A stretch of DNA of 64,000 nt from Bimuria novae-zelandiae CBS 107.79 (Eukaryota > Ascomycota > Dothideomycetes > Pleosporales > Didymosphaeriaceae), in contig ML976746.1 of assembly GCA_010015655.1 (NCBI GenBank), positions 1-64,000 of the forward strand, read 5' to 3'. The position numbers and the translations under genes are program-made. Below the pieces are notes generated by a model. That model was given only the letters and a program-made list of their open reading frames with translations, was not told the DNA's origin and made no database searches. Positions 12,469 to 23,599 of this stretch are shown here, piece after piece (the stretch's first letter is position 1; every line of letters begins with the position of its first letter).

Positions 12469-13600
12469 CAAGCGAGTTGCAAATCTAAGCGAGTTGCGAG
12501 CCCTACCAACTTTTGGCACCTCTATAGGTATACACCTTAACCCCATTATAAGTTAATAAAGAGATATTAATACCATAAATTAAGCAGTATCTAAAGTATC
12601 TTTTTACACGTACGTGAGTTATGCTCAGGCTCTCTGCACCTCTTGCAGCGCGCCAGAGCCTGGCGGCTAAGGCCCAATCGCTCTCCACCTTAACGCTGTT
12701 CACGCTCTATCTGCTAATCAGCCTCCTTTTGTGTGAGTATGTCCTCTCCCTTTATTAAGGTCCCCTGCCTTTATATCTGCTTTTTTCTTGCGCTGCCTAC
12801 GCTTTGTTGCTGCCTACGCTTTGTTGCTGCCTTGTTAGCTCTCTCCAGACTAGTGATCCGATCGCGCATTAGCTTAGCTAAGAGCATTATTACCTCTACC
12901 CCTTTCTTAAGCTAGCTAATTACCTTAATAATTAAATCTAGCGATAAGCTCTTATGCTACCATACGTAATTAAGTATTAATATTAATTAAGCCTTAAGCT
13001 TACGTACGTTGCTTGGCGTATAAGCCTCCTAGCTAGTGTAGGCGTACGGAGCTGCACATCCAGCTCTAATAGGATAACCTTAGGTTAGAGTGGGACAAGG
13101 CCTGCGCCTCGAAAGGCTAAGCAGATATTAGCTAACGTAAAGGATTGCTTAAAGGCTGCCTTAAAGGCTAGCAGAAATTTAAGCTTCGTGATATAGTAGT
13201 AAATTAGACTCTTGATCTTAAGGCTGTACGCGCGCTTTAACGGCGAAAAGTAACTAACGTTAAGTAGCTATAAGAGGTGTAATAGATTTAGTAGTATAAA
13301 GAGAGTATAGATATTATACTCCTTGTAAAGCTACTAGAATTCGAGCGAGTTAAGGCTCTTATAGCCGTGAAGTATAAGTAGCTAGCGCGCCCTTACCCTA
13401 TGCTCTACTTTATGCTTAATAAAGTGCCTTAGCTACTTAACTCTAATATTATTAGTTATCTAGCTATTTTCGCTAATAGCAATAGCCTAGTCGCGTGTGA
13501 TATTCTCCTCGTACTAGGTAGCTAGGTGGTACTAGCTAGTAAAAACATAAACCTACGTTGCACTGCCTTCACGCCTAAATTAGATAGTGTGTTAAGTTTA
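12469..13600 (-). mobile_element. Truncated pogo-like transposon 5
   Basis: It starts directly after the TA that ends transposon 4. AAGCGAGTTGC occurs at 12470-12480 and 12487-12497, a 17-bp pitch as in the other elements. The second terminal repeat is not found in the window, so the far end is lost or too mutated; the 13,600 border is where recognisable transposase sequence stops. Confidence 0.65.
12600..13570 (-). pseudogene. Transposase C-terminal half, second pogo subfamily
   Basis: Read on the minus strand from about 13,560 downwards: a YHLAT..YEE..I-RD segment followed by AIAISENS, then LNVSYFSPLKRAYS (third acidic site region), then ICLAFRGAGLVPL, then a coiled-coil tail with KLMRDRITSLERANKAATKR and a QGTLIKGE motif. 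This order is that of fungal pogo-type transposases with a long charged tail and differs from elements 1-4. Frames change and stops are frequent. The N-terminal DNA-binding part is missing. Confidence 0.75.
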
Positions 13601-13885
13601 GAAGTTATAAGGCGCCACATGCGTTATATTAGATTAGAACCTAAATTACGTATCCCCTTAGGTTAAGTGTTGGCGCGCGCGTGCCCTAGTTCCCTCTACC
13701 CCTAAGTTCTAATCTCACTACCACCCTTGTTAAGTCAGATCGTCTCCACAACATTTTTAATCTCGCGCGTACGTAGGAAGCCTATAAAAACCTCGTAGTT
13801 ACTATATTAGGCTACATTTGTTTAATAGCTACTAACTATATCTTATAACTATAACGCTATGCAAACTTACTTCTTACTCCTAATT
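13601..13885. other. Unassigned sequence between transposon 5 and RBR relic
   Basis: The segment holds no frame I recognise. It contains a TATA-like CTATAAAAAC near 13,780 and could be the upstream region of the relic that follows, or a fragment of another repeat. Confidence 0.35.
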
Positions 13886-13889
13886 AATA

Positions 13890-14890
13890 AGGCCCCTTTC
13901 TAAAGCTTCCTACAACTGCAGTGGCGGCGCAACATATGCTAACAGTATAAAAGGGAATAGCTAAGGCAAGTCTATTAATAGAGCTTAATGTTATCCTTCT
14001 AACACAAGACTGGCTAGACAATCCAATCGTGCTTAGTGACGACAAGGACCATACGGCCGTAACGGAGCTATCGTCTTCGAGGAGGGCCAAAGCATATTAA
14101 GGGAAAGAAGCATTCACGGCGCACGCCCCTATAACCACCCGCTATAAGAGAGAGAGATCTATTATGGGTAATACACGATTGTAAGAGCATCAACGTTCTT
14201 GTTAATCCATCTAGCCCACTGCGGAACGAGGTGTAGTTACGTGCATTACCTATATTAATACTGCCTTTTATAGTTTCTTTCCACCGTTTGTTACTGCCGC
14301 TTGTAGCCACCTATCTAAGACTTATTGGCACTGCGTCTCGTCATGGATATCTTCGTGTATTAAAACTAGGGGCCATGCTAGCTTAACGTGTCCTTAGTGC
14401 CACGAGCGCCTTGAATACGACGACATTAAGAGGCTTACTAGCCCTAAAACGTATAACTGATATAAAGCGCTGGTCCTCCATTTATATCTTTCCAAGGAAC
14501 CAAGTTTCTACTGGTGTATCGGACCTAACTGCCGATCTGAACAGTACCATGCTGACTCTAACCCGATTTTCTGGTGCGATAAATACGAATTCCGTTCCTG
14601 CGTCGAGCACAAGGTCCTATGGCATACTAATCTCACATGCGCAGAGTTTGATGCCAAAGTTGATCTGCATAGAAGAGAGACGGAGGAAGAGGCTAGTAGG
14701 AAGAAAATTAAGGAGACAAGTAAGCGATATCCTGGAAAAGATTATAGTTAGCAAATTAAAAAGAATGACGGCTACGATCATATGACATGTTGGCAATGCT
14801 GGATCGAATTTTGCTGGCAGTGCAAGGCTAACTACGAAGATATTTAAGAACTTGGAAATAGAGCACACGAACCAACTTGCCCCTATTTTT
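13890..14890 (+). pseudogene. RING-IBR-RING (RBR) E3 ubiquitin ligase relic
   Basis: From about 14,290 one plus-strand frame gives the end of a first RING (CP.CHERLEYDDIKRL), then the IBR zinc ligands (FYWCIGPNC, then FWCDKYEFRSCVEH and WHTNLTC.EFD), a charged linker, and the second RING (DHMTCWQCWIEFCWQC). This is the order and spacing of fungal RBR ligases, which pass ubiquitin through the second-RING cysteine. The second RING reads CW.CW.EFCWQC. The upstream part (13,890-14,290) has frame breaks and TAG/TAA stops. It is a dead host-type gene inside the repeat-rich compartment. Confidence 0.75.
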
Positions 14891-15284
14891 TAGTAAATTT
14901 ACCAGTTATATAGCGCACCTGCGATCTAACTTATTTATTAGATTATAAGGATAATATTACATTCGGACAGCTTTAGATAGACGATTTAACACTATTTTAG
15001 AGTTACAATAATAGAGACCTTAAAGCGTTTTAATCCTAAGTGTTATCCTTACGTAATTATGGGGGCGCTTCCAGCCAGACTTCGGTTTTTAAGAACTAGG
15101 TTATAAGTTTTAAAAAATAATTAGGAAGCGAAAAATAAAACGCTAATATCTCTTTCCGTAGGTTAAGTAAATAAATATAGCAATATGGGAATAACTTCAT
15201 AAGGAAGCCTAGAAATCTCTAGGAAAGTAGAAGCATAACGTGAACTTTTAGCTACTAAAATTCTTAACGCATCGTTTTAACCTA
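14891..15284. other. AT-rich spacer before the gypsy element
   Basis: No gene or repeat is recognised. The 3' end carries the CAAAT target copy (15285-15289) of the retrotransposon that follows. Confidence 0.5.
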
Positions 15285-15289
15285 CAAAT

Positions 15290-15711
15290 TATTAAGTCCA
15301 ACAGGGTAGCTAATCCCTAAGGGGCTAAGGTTGGTTCTCGGGCAGGAGCGGTGGCGATAGGACGAGGGGTCTTAATAGCTTGCGCGTATCAAAGGGGTGT
15401 TAGTATTAAAGGTGTGTATAGCATAATTAAATCAACAAAGTTGCTTATTCAGATCCAAACGATAGATTAATAAACAGGTTAAACACGAGGTGGAAGAGTC
15501 TATCCTCATGCTCCTATATACTTAGCATGCTCGACTTGCTCGACTCGAGCAGAGCGAGCACAGCCTTGGCCTTATGCACCTGCTCGACTTGCTCGCTTCG
15601 AGCGCTTCGAGCAGTCACGTGACCTGCCCATTGCTGTGCCACCATTAGCTCCTATAAGACCTTGGCCGTCTCAGAATATTAGCCTGGTGATGCTAAATAC
15701 AGATCCTAACA
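15290..15711 (-). repeat. 3' LTR (left copy) of the gypsy element
   Basis: The copy is 422 bp. It begins TATTAAG where the other LTR has TGTTAAG, consistent with a G-to-A change of the canonical TG, and ends CTAACA. It contains a GC-rich block of CGAGC/GCTCG words around 15,535-15,615 with a CACGTG hexamer, probably part of the promoter or transcript structure. Confidence 0.93.
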
Positions 15712-15794
15712 TTATCCCCTCTCTCTAACGATTCGTCCCCAAATCACATAACCTGTCTTACTAAATAGATAAAGTTTAGTTACCCCGCTTCTTA

Positions 15795-16330
15795 GTGCGT
15801 TTTACTATAATGTCTTCCGCTAAAGCCCGCGCTATCCGTCTTAGCATTAAAACTTATTATAATAGTATTATCTATCCTATCTTTTATAATTATTGCTTAC
15901 TTTCTAGCTCTAAGTGCATTATTATGCCGTTGTTTAATCCTAACGCCTGTCTAAAGTATTCTAAGTGCATCCGTGCGTAAAAGCCTTGCGTAAACTTATC
16001 GTAGGCATCGTTAGATAAGACTTAAAATAAGTATAAAAAGAAGGTAGATGCGGATAAGAAATTATTAGTAGAAGTATTAATCCAACTTTTGCGAAATAAG
16101 AAAATATTATAGTAGGCTAAGGAGCGTGCTAAGAAGAAGGCGTAATGCCTTATATCCAAAATAGATACTGCTAGAGAGATAGAAGCAGAGGCTACGTTAG
16201 AGGACTATCCTACCATAGCGGCCACTATTAGCTTCTCTCCTCTAATGTGGTCGACACTAGGGTTATTAGATAATTACTCCGGTACCTTGCCTATAACCGC
16301 GAGCGGCTTTTAGGTATATTCCTGTAGTAC
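15795..16330 (+). pseudogene. Antisense cysteine-rich ORF relic in the gypsy element
   Basis: Between the polypurine tract and the end of integrase the plus strand, opposite to gag-pol, has its own decayed frame. It starts MSSAKARAIRLSIKT, contains a cysteine cluster (SSSKCI, then ACLKYSKC, then KPCVN) and continues as a charged helix (DKTxNKYKKKVDADKKLL, then LLRNKKIL). Similar extra frames with a Cys cluster plus helix are, to my memory, common in fungal gypsy elements; the function is unknown. Stops are TAG/TAA at likely former Gln/Trp codons. Confidence 0.6.
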
Positions 16331-16599
16331 TAGTAGAGTAATTATTTGCAGTTTGCTAAGTTTTCTTTAGGTTTCTATATATTCTCGCTGTGTGGGTATC
16401 CCTTCTATTTAATAAGATACGTTTGTGGTTAATCCGTGTGTTATAATATTTATTTAGCTTCGAATTCGTTTTCTTCCTCTGGCTGGTGATAGAAGGTGGT
16501 CTCGACTGGTGTCTCTAGGTTGGCAGGTTTTAATCGGTCTATATAGAATACCGGGTGTATCTTGGCGTCTGGTGGTAATTCTAATTAGTAGTTAACCAG

Positions 16600-17800
16600 T
16601 GATACTTGTTCGGAAATAAAAAATAGTCTAATTTTGATATAGTCTAGTTTCTTGTGTTTCTTTTTCTAGGTCTAAAGATTCTTTATAAGCAGATATGCTT
16701 TATCCCCCTTCTTTAGCTAAGGTGCTGTTTTTCGTTTTCGATTTATATAAGAAATTACTTACTGTTAAGCTTTCTTAAGGTTCTCTCGGAGTTGTTCGTG
16801 TGTCCTCTTTATTATTTCTGCCAAATTGATGGCTTCTTCTGTTTTAATAGTCGTAGAAAGTGCTTAGTTAAAGAGATGTGGATGTCTTCCGTAGTTTGCA
16901 TAGAATAGTGTATGTCCTATTGCCGCTAATATCTTGTTGTTGTATGCTAGTTATGCCATTAGTAATAAGGAAATCTAGTTATTCTTCTGGTTATTGTAGT
17001 AGATGCGTAGGTACGTTTTAATTGTCTAATTCGTACGTTCTGTTTGTCCGTCTGTCTGTGGATGGTAGGCTGTTAATAGCTTTCGTTTCGTTCTAATAAG
17101 CGCTATAAGCGTTGTCTAGTAGTTTAATATAAAGAGTTTGTCTCGATTGCTAATAATCGTCTTTGGTATGCCGTGGTGTCGTATAAGTTAATCTAGGATA
17201 AGGAATGCGAGTTCCTTGGCCGTAGTCGTTTTCTGACATGGTAGTAGTTCTACGTATTTGGTGAATCTGCATACGATTACTAATATAGAGTTGTAGCTTA
17301 CTCCTGTTGCTAGATCTTTTGACTTGGGTAGTCCTATTATAAAGTCTATAGCGATATCTTCCTATAGTGCTGTTGGTATTTAGATGGCTTGCATTTCTCC
17401 GTATTTGCAATGTGTTACGTGTTTATTACGTTAGCAGTCTATGTATTTGCGGATGTATTTGGTTACTGCTTCCTTAATTCCTTTAAAGCTGTAGTTCCGT
17501 TGGATGAGTTCTATTGTCTTAGTAATGCCTGGGTGTCCGTACACAGGGTTATCGTGGTATTGCCGTATAATTTCTGTCTATTAGTCCTTAGGTACTTCTC
17601 GTGTTGCCATGAGGAGTTGGTTAAGTTCCATAGTTAGTCCTAATAATCTATTATCGTTCTGTTTTAGAATTGCTAAGTAGGTTTTAATTTTGTCTCCTAC
17701 AAGGTTACTACGTCTACTTAAGGCGTCTGCTTGTCTGTTTTCTCTGCCTGGAGTGTACATAATTTTAAACTTGTATTGTCCTAAAGTCTCTGCCTATCTC
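16600..17800 (-). pseudogene. Gypsy integrase relic
   Basis: Read on the minus strand near 17,000-17,170 the sequence gives HHGIPKTIISNRDKLF, then TAYHPQTDGQTERTN. The first is the region of the second catalytic Asp of retroviral-type integrase and the second contains the segment leading to the catalytic Glu (Q-T-E-R). Stops interrupt the frame. The zinc-binding N-terminal part lies to the right, at about 17,400-17,600. Confidence 0.9.
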
Positions 17801-19300
17801 GCTTGTCGAGGTGTTAATTCTTTAGTTATTGTGAATCTGAGAAGATTCTTATAGTTTGTAAAGATTATAAGATCTAAGTAGCTATATGCGTAGATCCTCT
17901 AATGCTTTAGTGCTTTAATAATTATATATAGTTCTTTATCGTGTATATTGTATTGTAATTCTGCATCGTTAAGTTTGCATAAGTAGTAAGCAATTAGGTG
18001 CTAATATCTATTCTTCTCTTGTTTAGCGCATGCTCCTAGTGCCAAATTGCTTGCGTCTGTCTTAATCTTTATTAGTTTTCCGTCCTAGAAGTGCACAAGT
18101 ACTAGTAGTTCGATATATACTTTGCGTAGTGTCTAAAATGCTTCTTCGCATTCTATCGTCTATTTAAAGGGTGTATCCTTCCTAGTAAGGTTTATAAGGG
18201 GTATTGTGATCTTTGCGTAGTCTTAGATAAATTATCGATTAAATCTATAGAATCTTAAGAATTCTTAGATATTCTTTGCTATTTTTAGTCGTGGCTAGTT
18301 CTTAACGCATTTAATCTTATTAGGGCTTACCTTAATTCCTTCTATGTTAATAACATGTCCTAGGAATTTAAGTTCTGTCTAGAAAAACTTACATTTTTCT
18401 AGTTTAAGCTATAGGTGTGAGTTGTTAAGTTCTCTAAGTACCATCTTGACATGTTCTACATGGTTGTCAAGGTTGTCCGAGTAGATTAGGATGTTGTCTA
18501 TATATGCGATAATAAAGATATCTAGGTAATATTAGAGTACGTTATTAATAAGCGCTTAGAATGTTGCTGGCGCGTTCGTAAGTCTAAATAGCATAATAGT
18601 GTACTTAAATAGTCTATATTAAGACCTAAATGCTATCTTCTATTCTTTACCTTCTTTAATCTAAATAAGGTAGTATCTATCGCGTAGGTCTAGCGAGGTG
18701 AATACCTTTGTCTGTGCTAGCCTGTCTCGTAGTTCCGTGATATTTAGTAGTGGATAGCGATTCTTGATCGTTATGTTATTAAGTTTTTAATAGTCTACGC
18801 AGGGCCTTAGTTCGCCGCTCTTCTTAGGTATAAATATAAATAGGCTTGCCACTAGTAACGTTAATAGTTGTATGTATCCTTTCGCTAGGTTCGTCTTAAT
18901 AAATTCTCTTTCTTGTTAGAGTTCTTTGCCTAATTTTACGTATAGTAGTCTAAAGGGTGGCGTCTTCCCTTCTTCTAAGTTAATTGTATAATCTTAGGGT
19001 TAGTGCTTAGGTAGATTTGCTTTTCCTTCCTCTTCTCGAAACAGATAGCTCTATTCTATAAACTATTCGGGGATAACGTAGGTTGTGCGTTGCTCTCTTT
19101 CCTTCGTAGGAATTAGCTTATCCACTGTCTTGCGCTCTGTGACCTAGTGGTTCTTGCTAGCGTCTGCCAAGGTTAATCTGTTCTCGATCTTTAATTTCGA
19201 GACTATAGTGTTAATAGCTCTCTTATCTACTATTAAACTCTGCTAATGCGTAGACTTTGCTTGCGATGTATAATTACAGCGCTTAAAGGATAGCGTTTAT
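17800..19300 (-). pseudogene. Gypsy reverse transcriptase / RNase H relic
   Basis: The minus strand near 18,440-18,530 gives AYIDNILIYSDNLDNHVEHV, the reverse transcriptase active-site block. The usual Y-x-D-D reads Y-I-D-N here, a G-to-A change that would by itself kill catalysis. The thumb and RNase H lie between this block and the integrase but are too broken to delimit. Confidence 0.88.
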
Positions 19301-21540
19301 TGTTCTTAATTAATTATAGGGTTGTGCTTTCTAAACTAGGTTAGTCTTAATATCACATCGTGACTAGCTTCCTTAAGGATATCGAGGGTAATCGTTTCCT
19401 GGTGTCTATGGATCTTAAGTGTTGTCTTGACCTTGTATTCGACTTGTGGCATGCCTGGCATTAGGTGTCTATTTGCGACATGGATAATATAAGCTTCTGC
19501 CTTTTAACGCTTATAGAGTCCTGCTCTATTAAGTGCCTTTCGCGAGATATAGCTTTGTTGTGCTCTTGAATCTAGCATGGCCTTTATCTATGTTCCTTTA
19601 AGCTAAACCGGTAGCTTGATTAGTGCTTGACTGTTAATAACATTTAGCTCTCTGAAGGCGTCTTCCCTCCTAAGCCTAGGTCTAAAAAAGACATCTTATC
19701 TATAGGTAGCTTTATAGGATTAAGGTGTCCTTCCTTCTTCTTCTCCTGAGGCTGCTACTGGGCCTTTTCTAGGAGAGCTTTATTGTTTTCTTCCTTTTGT
19801 ACCGTTTTAATTCTAAGGGTCGTAGTTCCTTTTAGTATGCGATTAAACCCATGCTTTTTTTTCACTTTTTGTGTTCCTTATAATCGGGGTGTAAGCATGT
19901 TTGCCACTTATTAGATACGCATTTTCTATTAACTAGTAGCGATATTACTTAGTTTAGCGCTTAGTTAAGGTGTGGAAAGTATCGCGTTTTGCGCTTGTCC
20001 TAAAGGTGAACGTTATAATAGGCGATAGGGCAGTTAAACCACTCCTATCTATATTATTAATACGTTTAGGGAAAGTAACTGTATTCCTTAGCTTGGTAAT
20101 AAATAGTATATTAGTCTTCTCCGCAGAGGGTCCATCGTATGGTCTTATGCGTAGGATTACGGTGGTCTAGGTTGTACTATGGTTTGTAGTTCGGGCTTTT
20201 GTTTAGGTATTTCTTCTTGGGGTCTTCGTGGGCGTAGCGGTGGTCCGCCATTTCTCGTGCCGCTTTACTAACTAGGTTAGGTTAGTAAGCGTGAAAAAAT
20301 GCTTTTGCGTAGTCTTATTATTCTATTACTATAAACCTAAAATCTCCTTCCCTTGGTTAGTATTTTTCTAAGAAGTCGAAAACATTCGTTGTCTTGCTAG
20401 TAACAGGTTTGCTCTAGCTAGGGTAAGGTGTAGGAGATTAAGGTATTAGTTCCTTCTCCTTTCCTTTATTATTTAAACTTTCGTGTGCATCCTCGTAGAG
20501 TTATAAGTTAGGTAATTCTAATTATTTTAATTCTTTGTTGTGGATGTCGATCTGCTTAATAGCGTCTATTACTTACCATTCTTCGTCGGTGGTTTCTTCT
20601 TTATTAACAGATAGTACGTTTAACTGTCTAATAACCTTATTCTTAGATCTGTAGTTCCTAGTAATATAACCTAATTTATTACATATAAAGTAAGTGCGTG
20701 TCTTAGTTTCCTGGCGTCGGGTTCTATCTAAGATACGCTTATTATCTTTTAGCTAGTAAGAGCCTATTCCTCTTCCTTTCTTTCTAATCATAACGTTAAG
20801 CTATCTGTAGTGGATTCCTTCTATAGGTTATAGTCTATAGTTGTCCTATTGCTGCCTTAGTTAGTAGTTAGTCTTTGCGGGCGGTCCTATATATCCTTAA
20901 GATTAGTTCCAGCGTAGGTCGCGTTCTAGCTTATACTATGCTTCGTCAATTTAAATTACTTTCTTAGATAGTTCTTCTAATATATTAGTCTTGGCTCTAG
21001 TGCGTAAGAGTTCCTCGCGCACGGTCCTCTTTAGTCCTTTATAATACATTGCTATAAGAGTAGCGTTGTTCTAGTCAATTTAGTCTACATACTTACGGAA
21101 TTCAAAGTCGTATTCTACTGTAGAGCGTACCTATCTAAGGCTTTAGATAGCTCGCTCGGCAATAGCTTCTTAGTTTATAACTCTAAAGTACTATTTAACT
21201 TTTTCGTAGAACTTGTCGTAGTCTTCTATAATCTAGTTAGTTACGTCATCGGTGTTATTGTCTCCAGCCAGATATTAGTTAAGATAAGGTCGAATCTATT
21301 TTAAAGCATTTCCTTTTATAAAGGTTATAGCAAATATAGTCTTATTAGCGTTATCCTAGTCCTTGTTCTTCGTTCTATAGAAGTATAAGTTAAGTTGCAA
21401 GATCTAAAGTTCCGTTTGCTTACGGTCTCTATAAAAGAAGTTAGGTTTACCAAAGGTACCTCCCTTAATAGTTATAATACTATCCTTAGGGGTGCCTATT
21501 AGCGTGTTAGAAAGGTTGTCGTATCCGCTTATGTTAAGGG
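19300..21540 (-). pseudogene. Gypsy protease and gag region (decayed)
   Basis: By position this holds aspartic protease and gag of the minus-strand element. No long frame survives; the assignment comes from element order and size rather than from clear motifs. Confidence 0.55.
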
Positions 21541-21549
21541 TGTTTAAGA

Positions 21550-21971
21550 TGTTAAGTCTAATAGGGTAGCTAATCCCTAAGGGGCTAAGGTTAGTTCTCG
21601 GGCAAGAGTAATAGTAATAAGATAAAGAGTCTTAATAGCTTGCGCGTATTAAAGGGGCGTTAGTATTAAAGGTGTGTATAGCATAATTAAATTAACAAAG
21701 TTGCTTATTTAGATCTAAACGATAGATTAATAAATAGGTTAAACACGAGGTGGAAGAGTCCATCCTCATGCTCCTATATACTTAGCATGCTTAACTTGCT
21801 TGACTTGAGCAGAGCGAGCACAGCCTTAGCCTTATGCACCTGCTCGACTTGCTCGCTTCGAGCGCTTCGAGCAGTCACGTGACCTGCCCATTACTATGCC
21901 ACCATTGGCTCCCATAAGACCTTGGCCGTCTCAGAATGTTAGCCTGGTGATGCTAAATACAGATCCTAACA
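21550..21971 (-). repeat. 5' LTR (right copy) of the gypsy element
   Basis: The copy is 422 bp, begins TGTTAAG and ends CTAACA. Compared with the left LTR it carries many C-to-T and G-to-A transitions, clustered at about 21,597-21,630 where the left copy is GC-rich. This is typical of RIP. Confidence 0.93.
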
Positions 21972-21976
21972 CAAAT

Positions 21977-22440
21977 ATTAACCCTTAGAATGTCTACTTC
22001 TTATATATTAATTTTAGTAGTTAGATTACTTGCTTTAGCTCCCTTTATGCGCTCGCACATAATAATGGCCACTCTTTAGCCCTTTGGTTCGCCTAATAGC
22101 TCGCCCCTCGACTCCGCCGCGTCTAGCGCGTTGCTGTCTAAGCACCTTATGTTTCTAATACCTAGCTACTAACCTAACTTTTCTTTTATTTTAAGTACTA
22201 ATGTTTACTATAGCGATTGCGTAGCGTGCTTGGCCGTTACTAGGTTATAGTTAGGCAATCCCTTTCACCTGTTATTCTTCTATATTTTAGATTCAGATTT
22301 GGGCTTTGCACGTATAGTTTAGCATTTCTTTTTATATGTTATTATAGATCGAAGAGTTGCTACAGACATCTATACTTTCTGCTTAAACTATCGGACGAAT
22401 TAGCGGGTAAATCTAATACGAACAAGCAAATACATCCCTA
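21977..22440. other. AT-rich spacer right of the gypsy element
   Basis: This continues the sequence interrupted by the retrotransposon. No gene is recognised. Confidence 0.45.
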
Positions 22441-23230
22441 GACGTACCTAAAGTAAAGGCTGCACCACCATGTATATCTCTAGTAAGAGCTTGGCTTTCC
22501 ACCCAGGCTTGAAAATCCGTCTAGAGGATCTTGGCATGTCACTTCCTCACCTGCTGCGGCAGAGGCACTCCTGAAAATCCAAGTGCACGCTCGTTCTGGC
22601 GCGGCCGTGTACACCTGGTCACTGCCTATTCCCGGAGAGTGCATGTCCAATAGAATCGGGCGGCCACGTAGCCTAGTATGCAATTTGGAGTGGGTGTCGT
22701 CGCGGTGGAACCTGACCAGCGACCTGTAGGTACGCGACGTTATAAGGCACCTAACGTAGACCTGTTAGTAGCTGTAGAATTCTATGCTATTGTTATAGAT
22801 AATAGCTACGCTAGTTACTACAGCATGTCCTTAAAGGGGCGCGGGTGTGTATTAAAGCCGTGCCTCCTTGGAACTTAGGAGCACTAGCCTGGGCCTGGGT
22901 CTGGACTTGGGCTCGGGCTCGCCGACGATTAGAGAACCGTATGCTGACTGAAGAGCTTGCCAGGTCTTGGCGTCGGACAGTGAGTGCAAAGATTAGAGCC
23001 TACTAGCTATATCCGCGAGAGAGGAGGAAACTCTGACGGTATAGCCTTGCCACTAACGCAGGCGTCCTTACTGCTTTCCCTTTTTGGCCAACGCATGCTG
23101 CGGATGACGGGAAAGTGCTTTATGCAGGGGCAACGGCAAGGAAGGTGCAATCGACTAGATGCGATCCTTCTCGTCATGCATAAAGGACGCTAGACGTTAT
23201 CCCTAGATTCTATTTCCGCGGCACGAGGAC
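22441..23230. other. Less mutated island with short open frames
   Basis: Composition is closer to normal than around it. Open stretches are 22,480-22,683 (minus), 22,498-22,720 (plus, third frame; contains AAAEALLKIQVHARSGAAVY and VCNLEWVSSRWNL) and 22,984-23,193 (plus). The plus-strand piece could be protein-coding debris, possibly from a polyketide synthase linker given the fragment at 24.7 kb, but I cannot show this. Confidence 0.35.
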
Positions 23231-23599
23231 GCTTAAGACATGGCCTTAGCCTGCTTTAGCAGACTTCGTGTAATAGGGGGAGTTATGCGCGTGGAATCTT
23301 AACCTATTTAAACTTCTACGTCTTCGCTCTCCCTAATCTACTAAGGACCCGTCTTAACGAGCGACTACAAGCAATAACTATAACTAACTCTTTTTATAGC
23401 TATGTAAATATAGCCCTTCTAGACTTTATTTAGTACAATCCCTCTAATGCGACAAAACTGCGTGCCCCGAAGAACAAGAAGCACTCCGGGACTGCTTAGA
23501 CTATTAGTTCTAGAAAGGGAATAAAGGCTTAACCCGAAACTAGAAAGGACTATATAAAGACACCGGATGTAGTCAACTACATAGATTTAACAGGTAGGC

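Larger units (their letters stand above)
15290..21971 (-). mobile_element. Ty3/gypsy LTR retrotransposon (RIP-inactivated)
   Basis: The 6,682-bp element is bounded by two 422-bp LTRs in direct orientation and by the 5-bp target duplication CAAAT (15285-15289 and 21972-21976). The coding strand is minus: gag near the right LTR, then reverse transcriptase, RNase H and integrase towards the left. A purine tract (read on the minus strand as AGAGAGAGGGGATAA) lies directly next to the left LTR at 15,712-15,727, where the polypurine tract should be. All pol frames are broken by stops, so it cannot move by itself. Confidence 0.92.

Noticed and set aside
15535..15620. Repeated GCTCGA/CGAGC words considered as a CRISPR-like or binding-site array
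   Set aside because: The words are part of the LTR, occur identically in the other LTR, and have no regular spacer structure.
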